From contig NC_020126.1 of NCBI RefSeq assembly GCF_000331735.1, positions 4,464,001 through 4,528,000 of the forward strand: a DNA stretch of 64,000 bases, read 5' to 3'. This document shows, one piece after another, positions 37,014-46,440 of the stretch (the stretch's first letter is position 1; each line of letters starts with the position of its first letter). The notes under the pieces were generated by a model, which saw only the letters and a program-made list of their open reading frames with translations, had not been told where the DNA came from and did no database searches. Source of the stretch: Myxococcus stipitatus DSM 14675 (GTDB lineage Bacteria; Myxococcota; Myxococcia; Myxococcales; Myxococcaceae). The translations under genes and the position numbers were made by a program.

Positions 37014-38462
37014 ATGTTCACACGCTTCACGCATGCCGCCGCGCTTGGCGCGCTTGTTGCCCTGGTGGCCAGCGGCTCTGCCCTGGCCCAGGACGGCACT
37101 TCCGTCAGCCTGGGAGTGGGTGCCCAAAAGGTGCTCACCATTCCGGGCCTCAGCAAGGTGGCCCTTGGCGACCCGTCCATCGCCGAGGTGAAGACGCTCG
37201 GCTCTGGACAGCTGCTCGTCACCGGTCAGGCCGAAGGCAAGACGACGCTGCTCATCTGGAAGACCACGGGTCAGCGCGCCAGCTATCTCATCAACGTCCG
37301 CAAGCAGGACCCCAACGACGTCATCGCCGAAATCAAGCGCCTCCTCGGTGAAATCGAGGGTGTCTCCGTCCGCATGGTGGGCGACCGCATCTACCTGGAC
37401 GGTCAGGCCTACACCACGCAGGACGCGGACCGCATCGAGCAGGTGGTGGGCCTGTATCCGAACGTGAAGTCGTTCGTGAAGATTGCCCCCAACGCCAAGA
37501 AGCTGGTGGCGCAGAACCTCAACGCGGCCTTCCAGAAGGGCGGCCTGAAGAACGTCCAGGCGAACGTGGTGGGTGCCACCATCTTCCTGGAGGGCTCCGT
37601 GGAGAGCCAGCAGGACCTGCAGAAGGCGGAGCTCATCACCAAGGCCATTGGCGAGAAGGTGGAGAACCTGCTCGTCGTCGGCATCAAGCGGATGATTCTC
37701 TCCGAGGTCCAGTTCGTCGAAATCCGCCGCAACAGCCGCGACCGCTACGGCATCCGCTACCCGTTGGACATCGCCGGCTCGGCGACGGCCGCGGCGTCCA
37801 TCACCCAGGAACTCTTCCCGGGCACCTTCGGTCAGGGCGGCTCCAACATCGGCCTGACGGCGGGCGCGGACTTCTCCATCGGCTTCCAGGGAAACGACGG
37901 CTACGGCCGCCTGCTCGCCCAGCCCAAGCTGGTGTGCGCCAGCGGTGAGAAGGCGGAGTTCCTGGCCGGTGGCGAGGTCCCGATTCCCCTCATCACCAAC
38001 AACCAGTTCTCCATCGAGTACAAGAAGTACGGCGTCATCCTGAACCTGCGCCCCACGGCGGACCGCAACGGCAACATCCAGACGGAGATCGAGGCGGAGG
38101 CCTCTGAAATCGACACCTCCGTCGCGGTGTCCATCGGTGGTTCGTCCACGGTGCCGGGCTTCCGGACCCGCAAGGTGAAGACGAACGTCACCGTGCGCCA
38201 CGGTGAGACCATCGTCCTGTCCGGTGTGTTCAGCCACGACGAGCAGAAGGCCGTGTCGAAGATTCCGGGCCTGGGTCACATCCCCATCGTGGGCGAGCTC
38301 TTCAAGAGCCGCGGCTTCGACTCCACCAAGCGCGAGCTGGTCATCTTCGTCACGCCGCGCATCGTGAACCCGGATTCCGACAAGGTCCGGACCATCATCG
38401 AGGACGTGAAGAGCCGCTACAAGCAGGCGCGCTCCGAGGTGAACTTCAACATCTTCGACTGA
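37014..38462 (+). CDS. rcpA: outer-membrane secretin, RcpA/CpaC family
   Basis: The 482-residue precursor has a signal peptide (MFTRFTHAAALGALVALVAS, cut near ALAQ) and follows GGGAGAGGGGAC. An N-terminal pilus-assembly domain (SVSLGVGAQKVLTIPGLSKV, VALGDPSIAEVKTL) is followed by a BON-like stretch (about 95-210), then the secretin domain (about 235-450) with the family's GLTAGADFSI, LLAQPKLVCASGEKAEFLAGGEVPIP and HGETIVLSGVFSH...SKIPGLGHIPIVGELF motifs. It should form the multimeric outer-membrane pore of a Tad-type pilus or secretion machine. Tandem hairpins follow the stop. Confidence 0.95.
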   Translation: MFTRFTHAAALGALVALVASGSALAQDGTSVSLGVGAQKVLTIPGLSKVALGDPSIAEVKTLGSGQLLVTGQAEGKTTLLIWKTTGQRASYLINVRKQDPNDVIAEIKRLLGEIEGVSVRMVGDRIYLDGQAYTTQDADRIEQVVGLYPNVKSFVKIAPNAKKLVAQNLNAAFQKGGLKNVQANVVGATIFLEGSVESQQDLQKAELITKAIGEKVENLLVVGIKRMILSEVQFVEIRRNSRDRYGIRYPLDIAGSATAAASITQELFPGTFGQGGSNIGLTAGADFSIGFQGNDGYGRLLAQPKLVCASGEKAEFLAGGEVPIPLITNNQFSIEYKKYGVILNLRPTADRNGNIQTEIEAEASEIDTSVAVSIGGSSTVPGFRTRKVKTNVTVRHGETIVLSGVFSHDEQKAVSKIPGLGHIPIVGELFKSRGFDSTKRELVIFVTPRIVNPDSDKVRTIIEDVKSRYKQARSEVNFNIFD

Positions 38463-38488
38463 GGCGCCGCTCGCGGCACCTGGTCGCT

Positions 38489-38555
38489 GGGCCCCTTGCC
38501 GGGGGCCCCTGGACGGGCCGGACTCTCCTCCTCGTGAGGCGGGTGCCGGCCCGTC
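38489..38555 (+). terminator. tandem hairpins after the secretin gene
   Basis: The first stem pairs GGGCCCC (38489-38495) with GGGGCCC (38502-38508). The second pairs GACGGGCCGG (38512-38521) with CCGGCCCGTC (38546-38555), 10 perfect pairs over a 24-base loop, followed by GGCTTTG. Together they separate the secretin from the ATPase gene, which has its own promoter. Confidence 0.65.
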
Positions 38556-38591
38556 GGCTTTGCGGGCGGACTTTCCACGTCTGCTGACGCT

Positions 38592-38619
38592 TTGAGGTGG
38601 AAGGTGTGCTTGCTACCAT
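38592..38619 (+). promoter_or_regulatory. promoter placing the ATPase transcript start at its ATG
   Basis: TTGAGG (38592-38597) and TACCAT (38614-38619, extended by TGC) have a 16-base spacer. The ATG at 38627 is seven bases after the -10, where transcription should begin, and no Shine-Dalgarno sequence exists. This suggests a leaderless mRNA. Confidence 0.5.
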
Positions 38620-38626
38620 CCGTCCC

Positions 38627-40411
38627 ATGTTTTTGATCACCCTCGCGGAAAAGGGCGGCGGGACCGAGCAGCGCGAGTACCACAAGCCGGAAATCACCAT
38701 CGGTCGGCTGCCCGGCAATGACATCATGCTCGCGAAGGGCAATGTCTCGAAGTACCACTCCCGCATCGTCGCCAAGGATGGCAAGTGCATCATCGTGGAT
38801 ATGAAGTCCACGAACGGCACCTTCGTGAACGGCAAGAAGATCGCCGCTCCGCAGGTGCTCAAGCCGACCGATGAAATCTACATCGGCGACTACATCATCA
38901 ACGTGGAGCCCCTGGAGGACGCGGGGCCCGCGATGACTCGCGCGGGCCAGGAGGAAGAGGCCTACGACGAGCAGGGTGAGGAGGGCTACCCGGAGGAGGA
39001 GCCGTACGAGGACGAGCCTCCGTACGAAGAGGAGGAGCCTCCTCCCGCGCCCGCACCGGCTCCCGCGGCGGGCCGCATGCCCGCGTCCATGGCCTCCGCG
39101 CTGGCCAAGAACAAGAAGAAGGTGGACCCCCGTCAGGAGCGCTACACGCGGCTCCAGAAGGAGATCCATGACCGGCTCATCGAGTACCTCGATTTGCGCC
39201 GCATGGACATGGACCGCCTGGGCGACGACGAGCTGTGGCGGCGGACCGAGAAGGCCATCCGCGACATCATCGACCAGATGGAGGCGGATGGAGAGCTCCC
39301 GGAGGACGTGGACCGGGAGGAGCTGCTCACCGACGTCATCAACGAGGCGCTGGGCCTGGGGCCCCTCGAGGCGTTCCTCGCGTCGGATGAAATCAGCGAG
39401 ATCATGGTGAACCACGCCAACCAGATCTACATCGAGCGCAAGGGCAAGCTGACGCTGTCGGAGAAGACGTTCTCGTCGAACCAGGCGGTGCTCGGCGTCA
39501 TCGAGCGAATCGTGGCGCCCATCGGCCGACGCATCGACGAGTCCAGCCCGCTGGTGGACGCGCGCCTCAAGGACGGCAGCCGCGTCAACGCCATCATCCC
39601 TCCGCTGGCGTTGAAGGGGCCCTGCATCACCATCCGCAAGTTCAAGAAGGACTCGCTGAAGATCCAGGACCTCATCAAGTACAAGACGCTGACGGCGCAG
39701 ATGGCCGAGTTCCTGGAGATGTGCGTCAAGGCCCGGCGAAACATCGTCATCTCCGGTGGCACGGGCTCCGGCAAGACGACGACGCTGAACATCATCAGCG
39801 CCTTCATCCCGGACAGTGAGCGCATCGTCACGGTGGAGGACGCCGCGGAGCTGCAGCTTCCCCAGGACCACTGGGTTCAGCTGGAGAGCCGTCCGCCCAA
39901 CCTGGAAGGCAAGGGCGCCATCACCATCCGCGACCTGGTGAAGAACTGCCTGCGCATGCGGCCCGACCGCATCGTCGTGGGCGAGTGCCGCTCCGGTGAG
40001 ACGCTGGACATGCTCCAGGCCATGAACACGGGCCACGACGGCTCGCTCACCACGCTGCACGCGAACACGCCGCGTGACGCCATCGCGCGGCTGGAGACGA
40101 TGGTGCTCATGTCCGGCATGGAGCTGCCGGTGAAGGCCATCCGGGAGCAGATCGCCAGCGCGGTGCACATGATCGTGCAGCAGACGCGCTTCTCCGACGG
40201 CACCCGGAAGATCTGCTTCGTCACGGAGGTGTCCGGCATGGAGGTGGACATCGTCACGCTCCAGGACATCTTCTATTACAAGCAGGACGGCTTCACGGAG
40301 GACCACAAGGTGCGTGGCCGCTTCGTGGCGTCCGGCTTCGTGCCGAAGTTCTACGACGAGCTTCAGCGCAAAGGCATCCCCGTCAACATGAGCATCTTCC
40401 GCGAGGACTGA
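38627..40411 (+). CDS. tadA: TadA/CpaF-type secretion ATPase with N-terminal FHA domain
   Basis: The start is ATG 38627, where the FHA fold begins (MFLITLAEK); a GTG at 38597 would add ten residues but lies in the promoter. The 594-residue protein has an FHA domain (about 1-95: IGRLPGND, SKYHS, STNGTFVNG), an acidic Glu/Pro/Tyr linker (100-160), then the secretion ATPase (about 175-590). The latter carries Walker A GGTGSGKT (377-384, K383), VTVEDAAELQL, the Asp-box and Walker B RPDRIVVGECRSGE, and TTLHANTPRDA. It powers assembly or secretion by a Tad/type IV-pilus-like machine at the inner membrane. FHA fusion suggests control by a Ser/Thr kinase. The double-FHA gene follows after 6 bases. 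Confidence 0.95.
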   Translation: MFLITLAEKGGGTEQREYHKPEITIGRLPGNDIMLAKGNVSKYHSRIVAKDGKCIIVDMKSTNGTFVNGKKIAAPQVLKPTDEIYIGDYIINVEPLEDAGPAMTRAGQEEEAYDEQGEEGYPEEEPYEDEPPYEEEEPPPAPAPAPAAGRMPASMASALAKNKKKVDPRQERYTRLQKEIHDRLIEYLDLRRMDMDRLGDDELWRRTEKAIRDIIDQMEADGELPEDVDREELLTDVINEALGLGPLEAFLASDEISEIMVNHANQIYIERKGKLTLSEKTFSSNQAVLGVIERIVAPIGRRIDESSPLVDARLKDGSRVNAIIPPLALKGPCITIRKFKKDSLKIQDLIKYKTLTAQMAEFLEMCVKARRNIVISGGTGSGKTTTLNIISAFIPDSERIVTVEDAAELQLPQDHWVQLESRPPNLEGKGAITIRDLVKNCLRMRPDRIVVGECRSGETLDMLQAMNTGHDGSLTTLHANTPRDAIARLETMVLMSGMELPVKAIREQIASAVHMIVQQTRFSDGTRKICFVTEVSGMEVDIVTLQDIFYYKQDGFTEDHKVRGRFVASGFVPKFYDELQRKGIPVNMSIFRED

Positions 40412-40417
40412 CGCGCC

Positions 40418-42652
40418 ATGTCCACCCTGGTCGTCCGTCTGCCTGATGGCACGGAGAACGAGTACGAAGTCGCTGGCGAGCTGAAGCTGGGCCGCCAGCC
40501 GGGCTGTGACATCCTGCTCACGGAGGGAGGCGTGTCGCGCACTCACGCGCGCGTCTTCTCCGAGGCGGGGACGGTCTTCATCGAGGACCTGGGCAGCGCC
40601 AACGGCACGTTCGTGGACGGTGAGCGCATCGGCGAGCCCACCGCGCTCACGCCCCAGTCCGAGGTGGTGCTCGGGGACTACACGCTCCTGCTCAAGGCGG
40701 CGCCCGCGCGGGGCTCGGGCTCGCGTCGCTCCGCCAAGTCCGCGCCGGCGGAGGGCATGCCGGTGGGCGCGGAAGGGGCGGGGGCTCGCTCCACGCGGGC
40801 CCTTCCCAGCATCAAGACGGCGAAGGGACCGGGCGGCGGTGCTCCGGCGGGTGCGGCGCTGGCCAAGCGGCCCGCGAAGCCCGTGGGGACGCCTCCAGGC
40901 GCCAGCAGCGGCCCCATGCTGCGCGGCATGGTGGGGCCGTGGGCGGGCAAGACGTATCCGCTCAAGGGCAAGGTGCTCGTGGGACGGCTGCCTCCGGCGG
41001 GCATCGTGCTGGAGGATGACTCGGTCAGCCGCAAGCACGCGGAGCTGGAGGCGACCAGCGCCGGCGTCCTCGTGCGGGACCTGGGCAGCGCCAACGGCAC
41101 GTTGCTCAACGGCGACCCGTTGGGCCCGGAGCCCGTGGAGCTCCAGGCCGGAGATCAGCTCCAGTTCGGCGTGGTGGAGCTGTCGTTCGAGGCGCCTCAA
41201 GCGGCGGACTCGGCCGCGCCCTCTCGAAGAGGCGCGGGGGCCCAGCCTCCCAGCCGTCGGCGCGACGCGGCGCAGGGCGGGGGAGAGGCGGACCGGCGCA
41301 AGAAGCTGCTCATGGTGGGCGGCGGGGTCATTGGTGTGCTGCTCCTGTTGGGCATCGTCAAGGCGATGCTGCCGGGCACTCCGGCCGAGGGCGCGATGCC
41401 CGTGGGCCAGGCGGGCGGGGCGGACCCCGCGCAGCAGGTGCAGGACCTGCTCAGCGAGTGCCGCTCCTACGCCTCCAGCGAGCTGGGCGCGCCCAACTGG
41501 GCCAAGGCCGAGCAGACCTGTTCGCAGGTCCTGGACATCGACCCCATCAACACGGACGCCAACACGCTCATCCGCCGCATCAAGCTGGAGGGAGACGCCT
41601 TCGGTCACTTCTCCACGGGCGAGAAGCTGCTGCAGCGCCTCAAGCCGGAGGAGGCGCTGGAGTCCTTCCGGAAGATTCCCAGGGAGAGTGAGTACTTCCG
41701 TCGCGCCCGCTCGAAGGCGAGCGAGGCGGCGGAGCAGGTGACGAAGCGCGCGGAGGACGACTGCAAGCGCTACCTGCGCGATTCACAGTGGAGCGCGGCG
41801 GTGCCTCGCTGCCAGACGTACATGGCGGTGTGGTGCCAGAACCAGCCGCGCGACGACCTGCAGCCGCCCCTGGGCTTCACGCTGCGGTTGGAGGGCCGGC
41901 TGCGCAAGAACGAGTGGCGTCCGAAGGACCCGCTCTTCGTGAAGTTCCTCATCTCGCGCCTGAAGCTGGACCCCAACTCGATTCCGTGGACGTGCCCGGT
42001 GGCGGAGGTGCTCAACCGCGACAACCTGCCCACGGACCCGAAGGTGGTGGTGCAGGAGACGGTGAACAAGCGCTACACCAACAAGCTGATGCAGGCGGCG
42101 ATGATGGACTACTGGTTCGGCCGCGGCAGCGAGGCGCTGGCCACCCTGCAGAAGCTGCGCTCCAACTACGAGTCCGCGCAGTTCCACGCCGCGGCGGACG
42201 AGATGATGAAGACGATGTCCACGGTGGATCAGCTCTTCAAGAGCGGGCAGAGCTACCTGGCCGCGGACGACCCGGAGAAGGCCGCGGAGCCGCTGCGTGA
42301 GGCGCTGGAGGTGGACAAGTCGCTGATGCTGGAGCTGGCGGAGTCCAAGCCGTCGTTCTACCGGCGCAGCATCCTCCAGGACATGGCGGACAAGGCGTAC
42401 CAGCGCGGCAGGCACTGGGCGGACCGCGAGGACAAGCGCCGAGGCTGCAAGCTGTGGAAGCTGGGCTTCAGCTTCTACGCGGGCAACTCCGACCTCAACA
42501 AGGCCGCGGGATTCTGCTCCACCCTGGCGCTCAACACCTTCCGAGGCGCGAGCAGCTGCGGCGACCTGGCCATCGTGCTGGACCTGGCCGTCAAGGGGGA
42601 CGGCGTGGAGGACATGGTCATCGCGAAGAAGAAGGAGCTGGGCTGCCCCTAG
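40418..42652 (+). CDS. double-FHA membrane protein with C-terminal helical repeats
   Basis: The 744-residue protein contains two FHA domains, about 1-92 (LGRQPGCD, SRTHA, LGSANGTFVDG) and 167-258 (VGRLPPAG, SRKHAE, LGSANGTLLNG), separated by a Ser/Ala/Pro linker, then one transmembrane helix (about 297-317). The C-terminal 420 residues are helical with TPR-like spacing and several Cys, presumably on the other side of the membrane. It is cotranscribed with the FHA-TadA ATPase and could recruit phosphorylated partners to the secretion site. No enzymatic motif is seen. Confidence 0.87.
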   Translation: MSTLVVRLPDGTENEYEVAGELKLGRQPGCDILLTEGGVSRTHARVFSEAGTVFIEDLGSANGTFVDGERIGEPTALTPQSEVVLGDYTLLLKAAPARGSGSRRSAKSAPAEGMPVGAEGAGARSTRALPSIKTAKGPGGGAPAGAALAKRPAKPVGTPPGASSGPMLRGMVGPWAGKTYPLKGKVLVGRLPPAGIVLEDDSVSRKHAELEATSAGVLVRDLGSANGTLLNGDPLGPEPVELQAGDQLQFGVVELSFEAPQAADSAAPSRRGAGAQPPSRRRDAAQGGGEADRRKKLLMVGGGVIGVLLLLGIVKAMLPGTPAEGAMPVGQAGGADPAQQVQDLLSECRSYASSELGAPNWAKAEQTCSQVLDIDPINTDANTLIRRIKLEGDAFGHFSTGEKLLQRLKPEEALESFRKIPRESEYFRRARSKASEAAEQVTKRAEDDCKRYLRDSQWSAAVPRCQTYMAVWCQNQPRDDLQPPLGFTLRLEGRLRKNEWRPKDPLFVKFLISRLKLDPNSIPWTCPVAEVLNRDNLPTDPKVVVQETVNKRYTNKLMQAAMMDYWFGRGSEALATLQKLRSNYESAQFHAAADEMMKTMSTVDQLFKSGQSYLAADDPEKAAEPLREALEVDKSLMLELAESKPSFYRRSILQDMADKAYQRGRHWADREDKRRGCKLWKLGFSFYAGNSDLNKAAGFCSTLALNTFRGASSCGDLAIVLDLAVKGDGVEDMVIAKKKELGCP

Positions 42653-42661
42653 CGCGCGACA

Positions 42662-42690
42662 TGGACAGGGCCGGGCGGGCGCGCTAGGCA
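42662..42690 (+). promoter_or_regulatory. polA promoter, transcript start at the ATG
   Basis: TGGACA (42662-42667) and TAGGCA (42685-42690) have a 17-base spacer, and the polA ATG is at 42698, seven bases after the -10. No clear Shine-Dalgarno sequence precedes it at normal distance. Leaderless initiation is likely. Confidence 0.5.
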
Positions 42691-42697
42691 CGGGGGC

Positions 42698-45427
42698 ATG
42701 GCCGACACCAGCCCTCCGCGCTCCGCGCCCACCCTGGTCCTCATCGACGCGTCCGGCTTCATCTTCCGCGCCTACCACGCCATTCCGCCACTCACGACGA
42801 GCAAGGGCGTGCCCACCAACGCCGTGCTCGGCTTCACGCGCATGGTGCTCAAGGCGCTGCGGGACTTGAAGCCCACCCACGTGGCGCTCGCCTTCGACAA
42901 GGAGAGCCGCGCGGAGCGTCAGAAACTCGACCCCAACTACAAGGCGCACCGCGAAGGCCCTCCCGAGGACCTGGTGCCCCAGTTCGGGCTCATCCGCCGC
43001 GTGACGGAGGCGCTCAACCTGCCGGTGCTGGAGATGCCGGGCTGGGAGGCCGACGACGTCATCGGCACGCTCTCCCAGAAGGCCCGGGCGGAGGGCTTCC
43101 AGGTCCAGGTCGTCACCGGGGACAAGGACTTCATCCAGATCGTGGATGAGGACGTGCGCCTGTTCGACCCGATGAAGGAGGTCCACACCGGGCCCGCGGA
43201 GGTGAAGGAGCGGCTGGGAATCGAGCCCCGGCAGATGCGCGACTACCTGGCGCTCATCGGCGACGCGGTGGACAACGTGGCCAAGGTGCCGGGCATCGGC
43301 CCCAAGACAGCCACCGAGCTCATCCAACAGTTTGGCGACGTGGACACACTGTTGTCACGGCTCGAAGAGGTGAAGAAGCCCAAGATTCGCGACGCCATCG
43401 CCTCGCACCGCGAGAGCCTCCTGCTCGCCCGGCAGCTGGTGTCCTTCAAGATGGACCTGCCGCTGGATGTTCGCGTGTCGGAGCTGACGCGCAAGGCGCC
43501 GGATGCCGCGAAGGCCCGGGAGCTCTTCACGGAGCTGGAGTTCTACGCGCTGCTCAAGGAGCTCCCCGCGCAGGGCGCGTCCGAGTCCGCGTCCGCCGAG
43601 CCCGCGAAGGAGAAGCCCGCGCCGCTGGCCACCGCCACCGCGCTGGTTACCACCGACGCGGAGCTCGTGGCGCTGGCGGAGGCCGTGCGCGCCGCGGGCT
43701 CCGTCAGCGTGATTCCCGCCTACGAGGGGATGCCCTTCGCCGCGAAGCTGGTGGGCGTGGGCCTGGCGCTTCCGGATGCGACGCTCCACTACGTGCCGCT
43801 GCGCCACGCGGTGCTCGGGGCGACGCAGGTCCGGCCCGATGCCTTCACCGCCGCGATGAAGGGCGTGCTGGAGGACCCGGCGGTGAAGAAGGGCGGGCAT
43901 GACCTCAAGGCCCTCACCCTGGTGCTGGCCAACGAGGGAATCGACCTGGGCGGGGCCCACGACGACGTGGAGCTCTTGAGCTACCTGCTCAACCCGTCGC
44001 GCCGTGAGCACGCGCTCGTGGACCTGGCGCGTGAGCGGCTGGCCTCGGAGCTGCCCGGCCTGCCCCCGGCGGCGGAGGGCAAGCGCGGGAAGAAGGACCG
44101 GCCGCTGGCGGACCACTCGCCGGAGGAGCTGGCCTCGGGCTTCGCGGTGCGCGCGGAGGCGGCGCGCCGGCTGGCGCCGGAGCTGTGGAAGGAGCTCGAG
44201 GAGGCGAAGCTGGCGCAGCTCGCTCGGGAGCTGGAGCTCCCGCTGCTGCCCATCCTCGCGCGCATGGAGCGGCGGGGTGTGAGCCTGGACACGCAGGAAC
44301 TCGCGCGCATCTCGGTGAAGGTGGACGCGGCCGTCGAGTCGCAGGTGAAGGAGGTCTACAAACACGCGGGCCGCGAGTTCAACATCGGCTCCAACCCGCA
44401 GCTGGTGCAGGTGCTCTTCACCGACCTGAACCTGCCCATCATCAAGCGCGGCAAGACGGGCCCGTCCGCGGACCAGGAGGTGCTGGAGAAGCTGGCCGAG
44501 GAGCACCCGCTGCCCAACGCCATCATCGAGTACCGGAGCCTGTCCAAGCTCAAGAGCACCTACCTGGACACGCTGCCCACGCTGGTGGCGGCCGACAAGC
44601 GCATCCACACGACGTACCACCAGGCGGCCACCGCCACGGGGCGCCTGTCGTCCACGGACCCCAACCTCCAGAACATCCCCGTGCGCACGGAGCTGGGCCG
44701 CGAGATTCGCCGCGCCTTCGTCGCCGCCGAGGGCCACCAGCTGGTCAGCGCCGACTACAGCCAGGTGGAGCTGCGGCTGCTGGCGCACATCGCGGATGAC
44801 CCCGTCCTCATCGAGGCCTTCCGGCAGGACGAGGACGTGCACAGCCGCACCGCCGCGGAGGTGTTCGGCGTCGCTCCGGACCAGGTGGACCGCGAGCAGC
44901 GCCGCGTGGCGAAGATGGTGAACTTCGGCATCGCCTACGGCCTGTCCCCGCACGGCCTGTCGACGCGGCTGGGCATCCCCCAGGAGACGGCGCGCGACAT
45001 CATCGAGCGCTACTTCACGCGCTACGCGGGCATCCGCCGCTACCTGGAGGACACCGTCAACAACGCCCGGAAGACGGGCTACGTGGAGACGCTCTACGGC
45101 CGCCGCCGCTACATGGCGGACCTGATGTCGAAGAACCGCGCCGTGGCCCAGGCCGCCGAGCGCGCCGCCATCAACATGCCGATTCAGGGCACGGCCGCGG
45201 ACCTCATCAAGAAGGCCATGCTGGTGGTGGAGGCGGACCTGCGCGCGAAGGGGCTGCGCACCGTGATGCTGCTGCAGGTGCATGACGAATTGCTGCTCGA
45301 GGCGCCCGACGCGGAAGTGGAGCAGGTGAAGGGGCTGGTGGCGGCGGGCATGGCGAACGTGGCCACGCTCAAGGTGCCGCTCAAGGTGGATGTGGGCTCG
45401 GGGCGGAGCTGGGCGGACGCGCACTGA
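42698..45427 (+). CDS. polA: DNA polymerase I
   Basis: The 909-residue protein has the full PolA layout. The 5'-3' exonuclease (about 10-295) shows VVTGDKDFIQ and GDAVDNVAKVPGIGPKTA. The polymerase domain (about 510-905) shows motif A SADYSQVELRLLAHI, the O-helix RRVAKMVNFGIAYG and motif C LLQVHDELLLE. The intervening 3'-5' exonuclease domain (about 315-500) is degenerate: the DxE of exo I reads IPAYEG (336-344 region), exo II lacks its Asp (GHDLKAL), and exo III lacks its Asp (HALVDL). Proofreading is therefore predicted to be lost, as in several other bacterial PolA lineages. It works in Okazaki fragment processing and repair. A strong inverted repeat follows. Confidence 0.97.
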   Translation: MADTSPPRSAPTLVLIDASGFIFRAYHAIPPLTTSKGVPTNAVLGFTRMVLKALRDLKPTHVALAFDKESRAERQKLDPNYKAHREGPPEDLVPQFGLIRRVTEALNLPVLEMPGWEADDVIGTLSQKARAEGFQVQVVTGDKDFIQIVDEDVRLFDPMKEVHTGPAEVKERLGIEPRQMRDYLALIGDAVDNVAKVPGIGPKTATELIQQFGDVDTLLSRLEEVKKPKIRDAIASHRESLLLARQLVSFKMDLPLDVRVSELTRKAPDAAKARELFTELEFYALLKELPAQGASESASAEPAKEKPAPLATATALVTTDAELVALAEAVRAAGSVSVIPAYEGMPFAAKLVGVGLALPDATLHYVPLRHAVLGATQVRPDAFTAAMKGVLEDPAVKKGGHDLKALTLVLANEGIDLGGAHDDVELLSYLLNPSRREHALVDLARERLASELPGLPPAAEGKRGKKDRPLADHSPEELASGFAVRAEAARRLAPELWKELEEAKLAQLARELELPLLPILARMERRGVSLDTQELARISVKVDAAVESQVKEVYKHAGREFNIGSNPQLVQVLFTDLNLPIIKRGKTGPSADQEVLEKLAEEHPLPNAIIEYRSLSKLKSTYLDTLPTLVAADKRIHTTYHQAATATGRLSSTDPNLQNIPVRTELGREIRRAFVAAEGHQLVSADYSQVELRLLAHIADDPVLIEAFRQDEDVHSRTAAEVFGVAPDQVDREQRRVAKMVNFGIAYGLSPHGLSTRLGIPQETARDIIERYFTRYAGIRRYLEDTVNNARKTGYVETLYGRRRYMADLMSKNRAVAQAAERAAINMPIQGTAADLIKKAMLVVEADLRAKGLRTVMLLQVHDELLLEAPDAEVEQVKGLVAAGMANVATLKVPLKVDVGSGRSWADAH

Positions 45428-45437
45428 GGACGAGAAC

Positions 45438-45478
45438 ACGCGGGAGGAGCACCCACCCCCGTAGGTCCCCTCCCGCGT
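45438..45478 (+). terminator. polA terminator hairpin
   Basis: ACGCGGGAGG (45438-45447) and CCTCCCGCGT (45469-45478) make a perfect 10-pair stem with a 21-base loop, 11 bases after the polA stop. No T-run follows. The remaining gap to 45725 holds nothing I can support. Confidence 0.6.
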
Positions 45479-45725
45479 CCCCACGTGCTGTCCCCACCAC
45501 ACTCACAAACAAAGCCGACCCGTCCGACCGGCGAGTCGCGCGGACCCCCATCCACGCGTCTTGCCAGCGGCTCGCGATGCGCGCTCACCACTCCCCAGTG
45601 GGAGCACGCGTCCCCACAAGGCGCACCATGAGGTCCCCACCCCTGGCGCGCTCCCTCCCGCCGGCCTCGGACCCTCCCAGTGTGGAGCGTCAAGCCGGAC
45701 GGGTCGGCAAACCCGACCTCACCCC

Positions 45726-46283
45726 TCAATGCATCGCGGTACGTCCGTCCCTCGTGCCCGGCGGCACGTGCCTCACGCTCGACGGCCTCTCGAAGTACTC
45801 CACCACCAACCCGCCGAAGGGCACCCGAGGCCCCTCCAGGCGCGAATCCCTCAGTCGCTGAAGCAGCGCCACCGCCGAGTCCACCGCTTCATCCACGGCG
45901 CGGTTGATGCGCTCCTTCTCCCAATCCCCACCGCCCAGCACCTCCGCGGCGTCCACCAGACAGCGCCTCAGCGCGGAGAACTCCTCGTGCAGCGCACGCG
46001 CGCCCCGCTCGGGCGACAGGCGGAGCACGGCCCTCGTGCGGCTCCAGGGGCTCGTCTCATCCCCCTCCAGCGACAGGCCCAGCTCGCGGATGAAGGGCTC
46101 CACCAGCCCATCGAGCTGACTCATGGGCGCCTGCAACGTTTCCGTCTCGTGCCCCGTGAGCCGCATCCGGCGCCACAGCGCCGCGATTCGGTCCGGCTGC
46201 TGGCGGAAGAATCGCGCCAGCCCCGCTGCCCTACGTCCTCGCTCCGTCATGTCCGGTGCCTTCGCCATCGCTCCCTGAGCCAT
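45726..46283 (-). CDS. helical protein of unknown function
   Basis: The frame gives 185 residues from ATG 46283; internal ATGs at 46268 and 46250 are possible starts and no ribosome binding site decides between them. The sequence is Arg/Leu/Glu-rich and predicted all-helical (GLARFFRQQPDRIAALWRRM, HEEFSALRRCLVDAAEVLGG, INRAVDEAVDSAVALLQRL). It resembles the four-helix N-terminal sensor modules found before histidine kinase or RsbR-type domains, here standing alone. No signal peptide or membrane segment is seen. The last 25 residues are disordered. Neighbours give no functional clue. Confidence 0.65.
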   Translation of the reverse strand: MAQGAMAKAPDMTERGRRAAGLARFFRQQPDRIAALWRRMRLTGHETETLQAPMSQLDGLVEPFIRELGLSLEGDETSPWSRTRAVLRLSPERGARALHEEFSALRRCLVDAAEVLGGGDWEKERINRAVDEAVDSAVALLQRLRDSRLEGPRVPFGGLVVEYFERPSSVRHVPPGTRDGRTAMH

Positions 46284-46440
46284 AGCAAGGCGGTTGCCAG
46301 CGACTGGGGTCGGGCAGACTCAGGAAAATCAGGCGATTAGCGAGGCGGCCGACACCTTCACGGAGGAGGGCAGGTAAATTCTTCGGGGTCTGTCTTGTAG
46401 AGGTGCCCGGAGGGCCTGTTTGCGTCAGGGGCCCGACAGC

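Noticed and set aside
38417-41608. A 1063-residue minus-strand open frame opposite the secretion ATPase genes
   Set aside because: Shadow frame; the plus strand encodes clear FHA and TadA domains.
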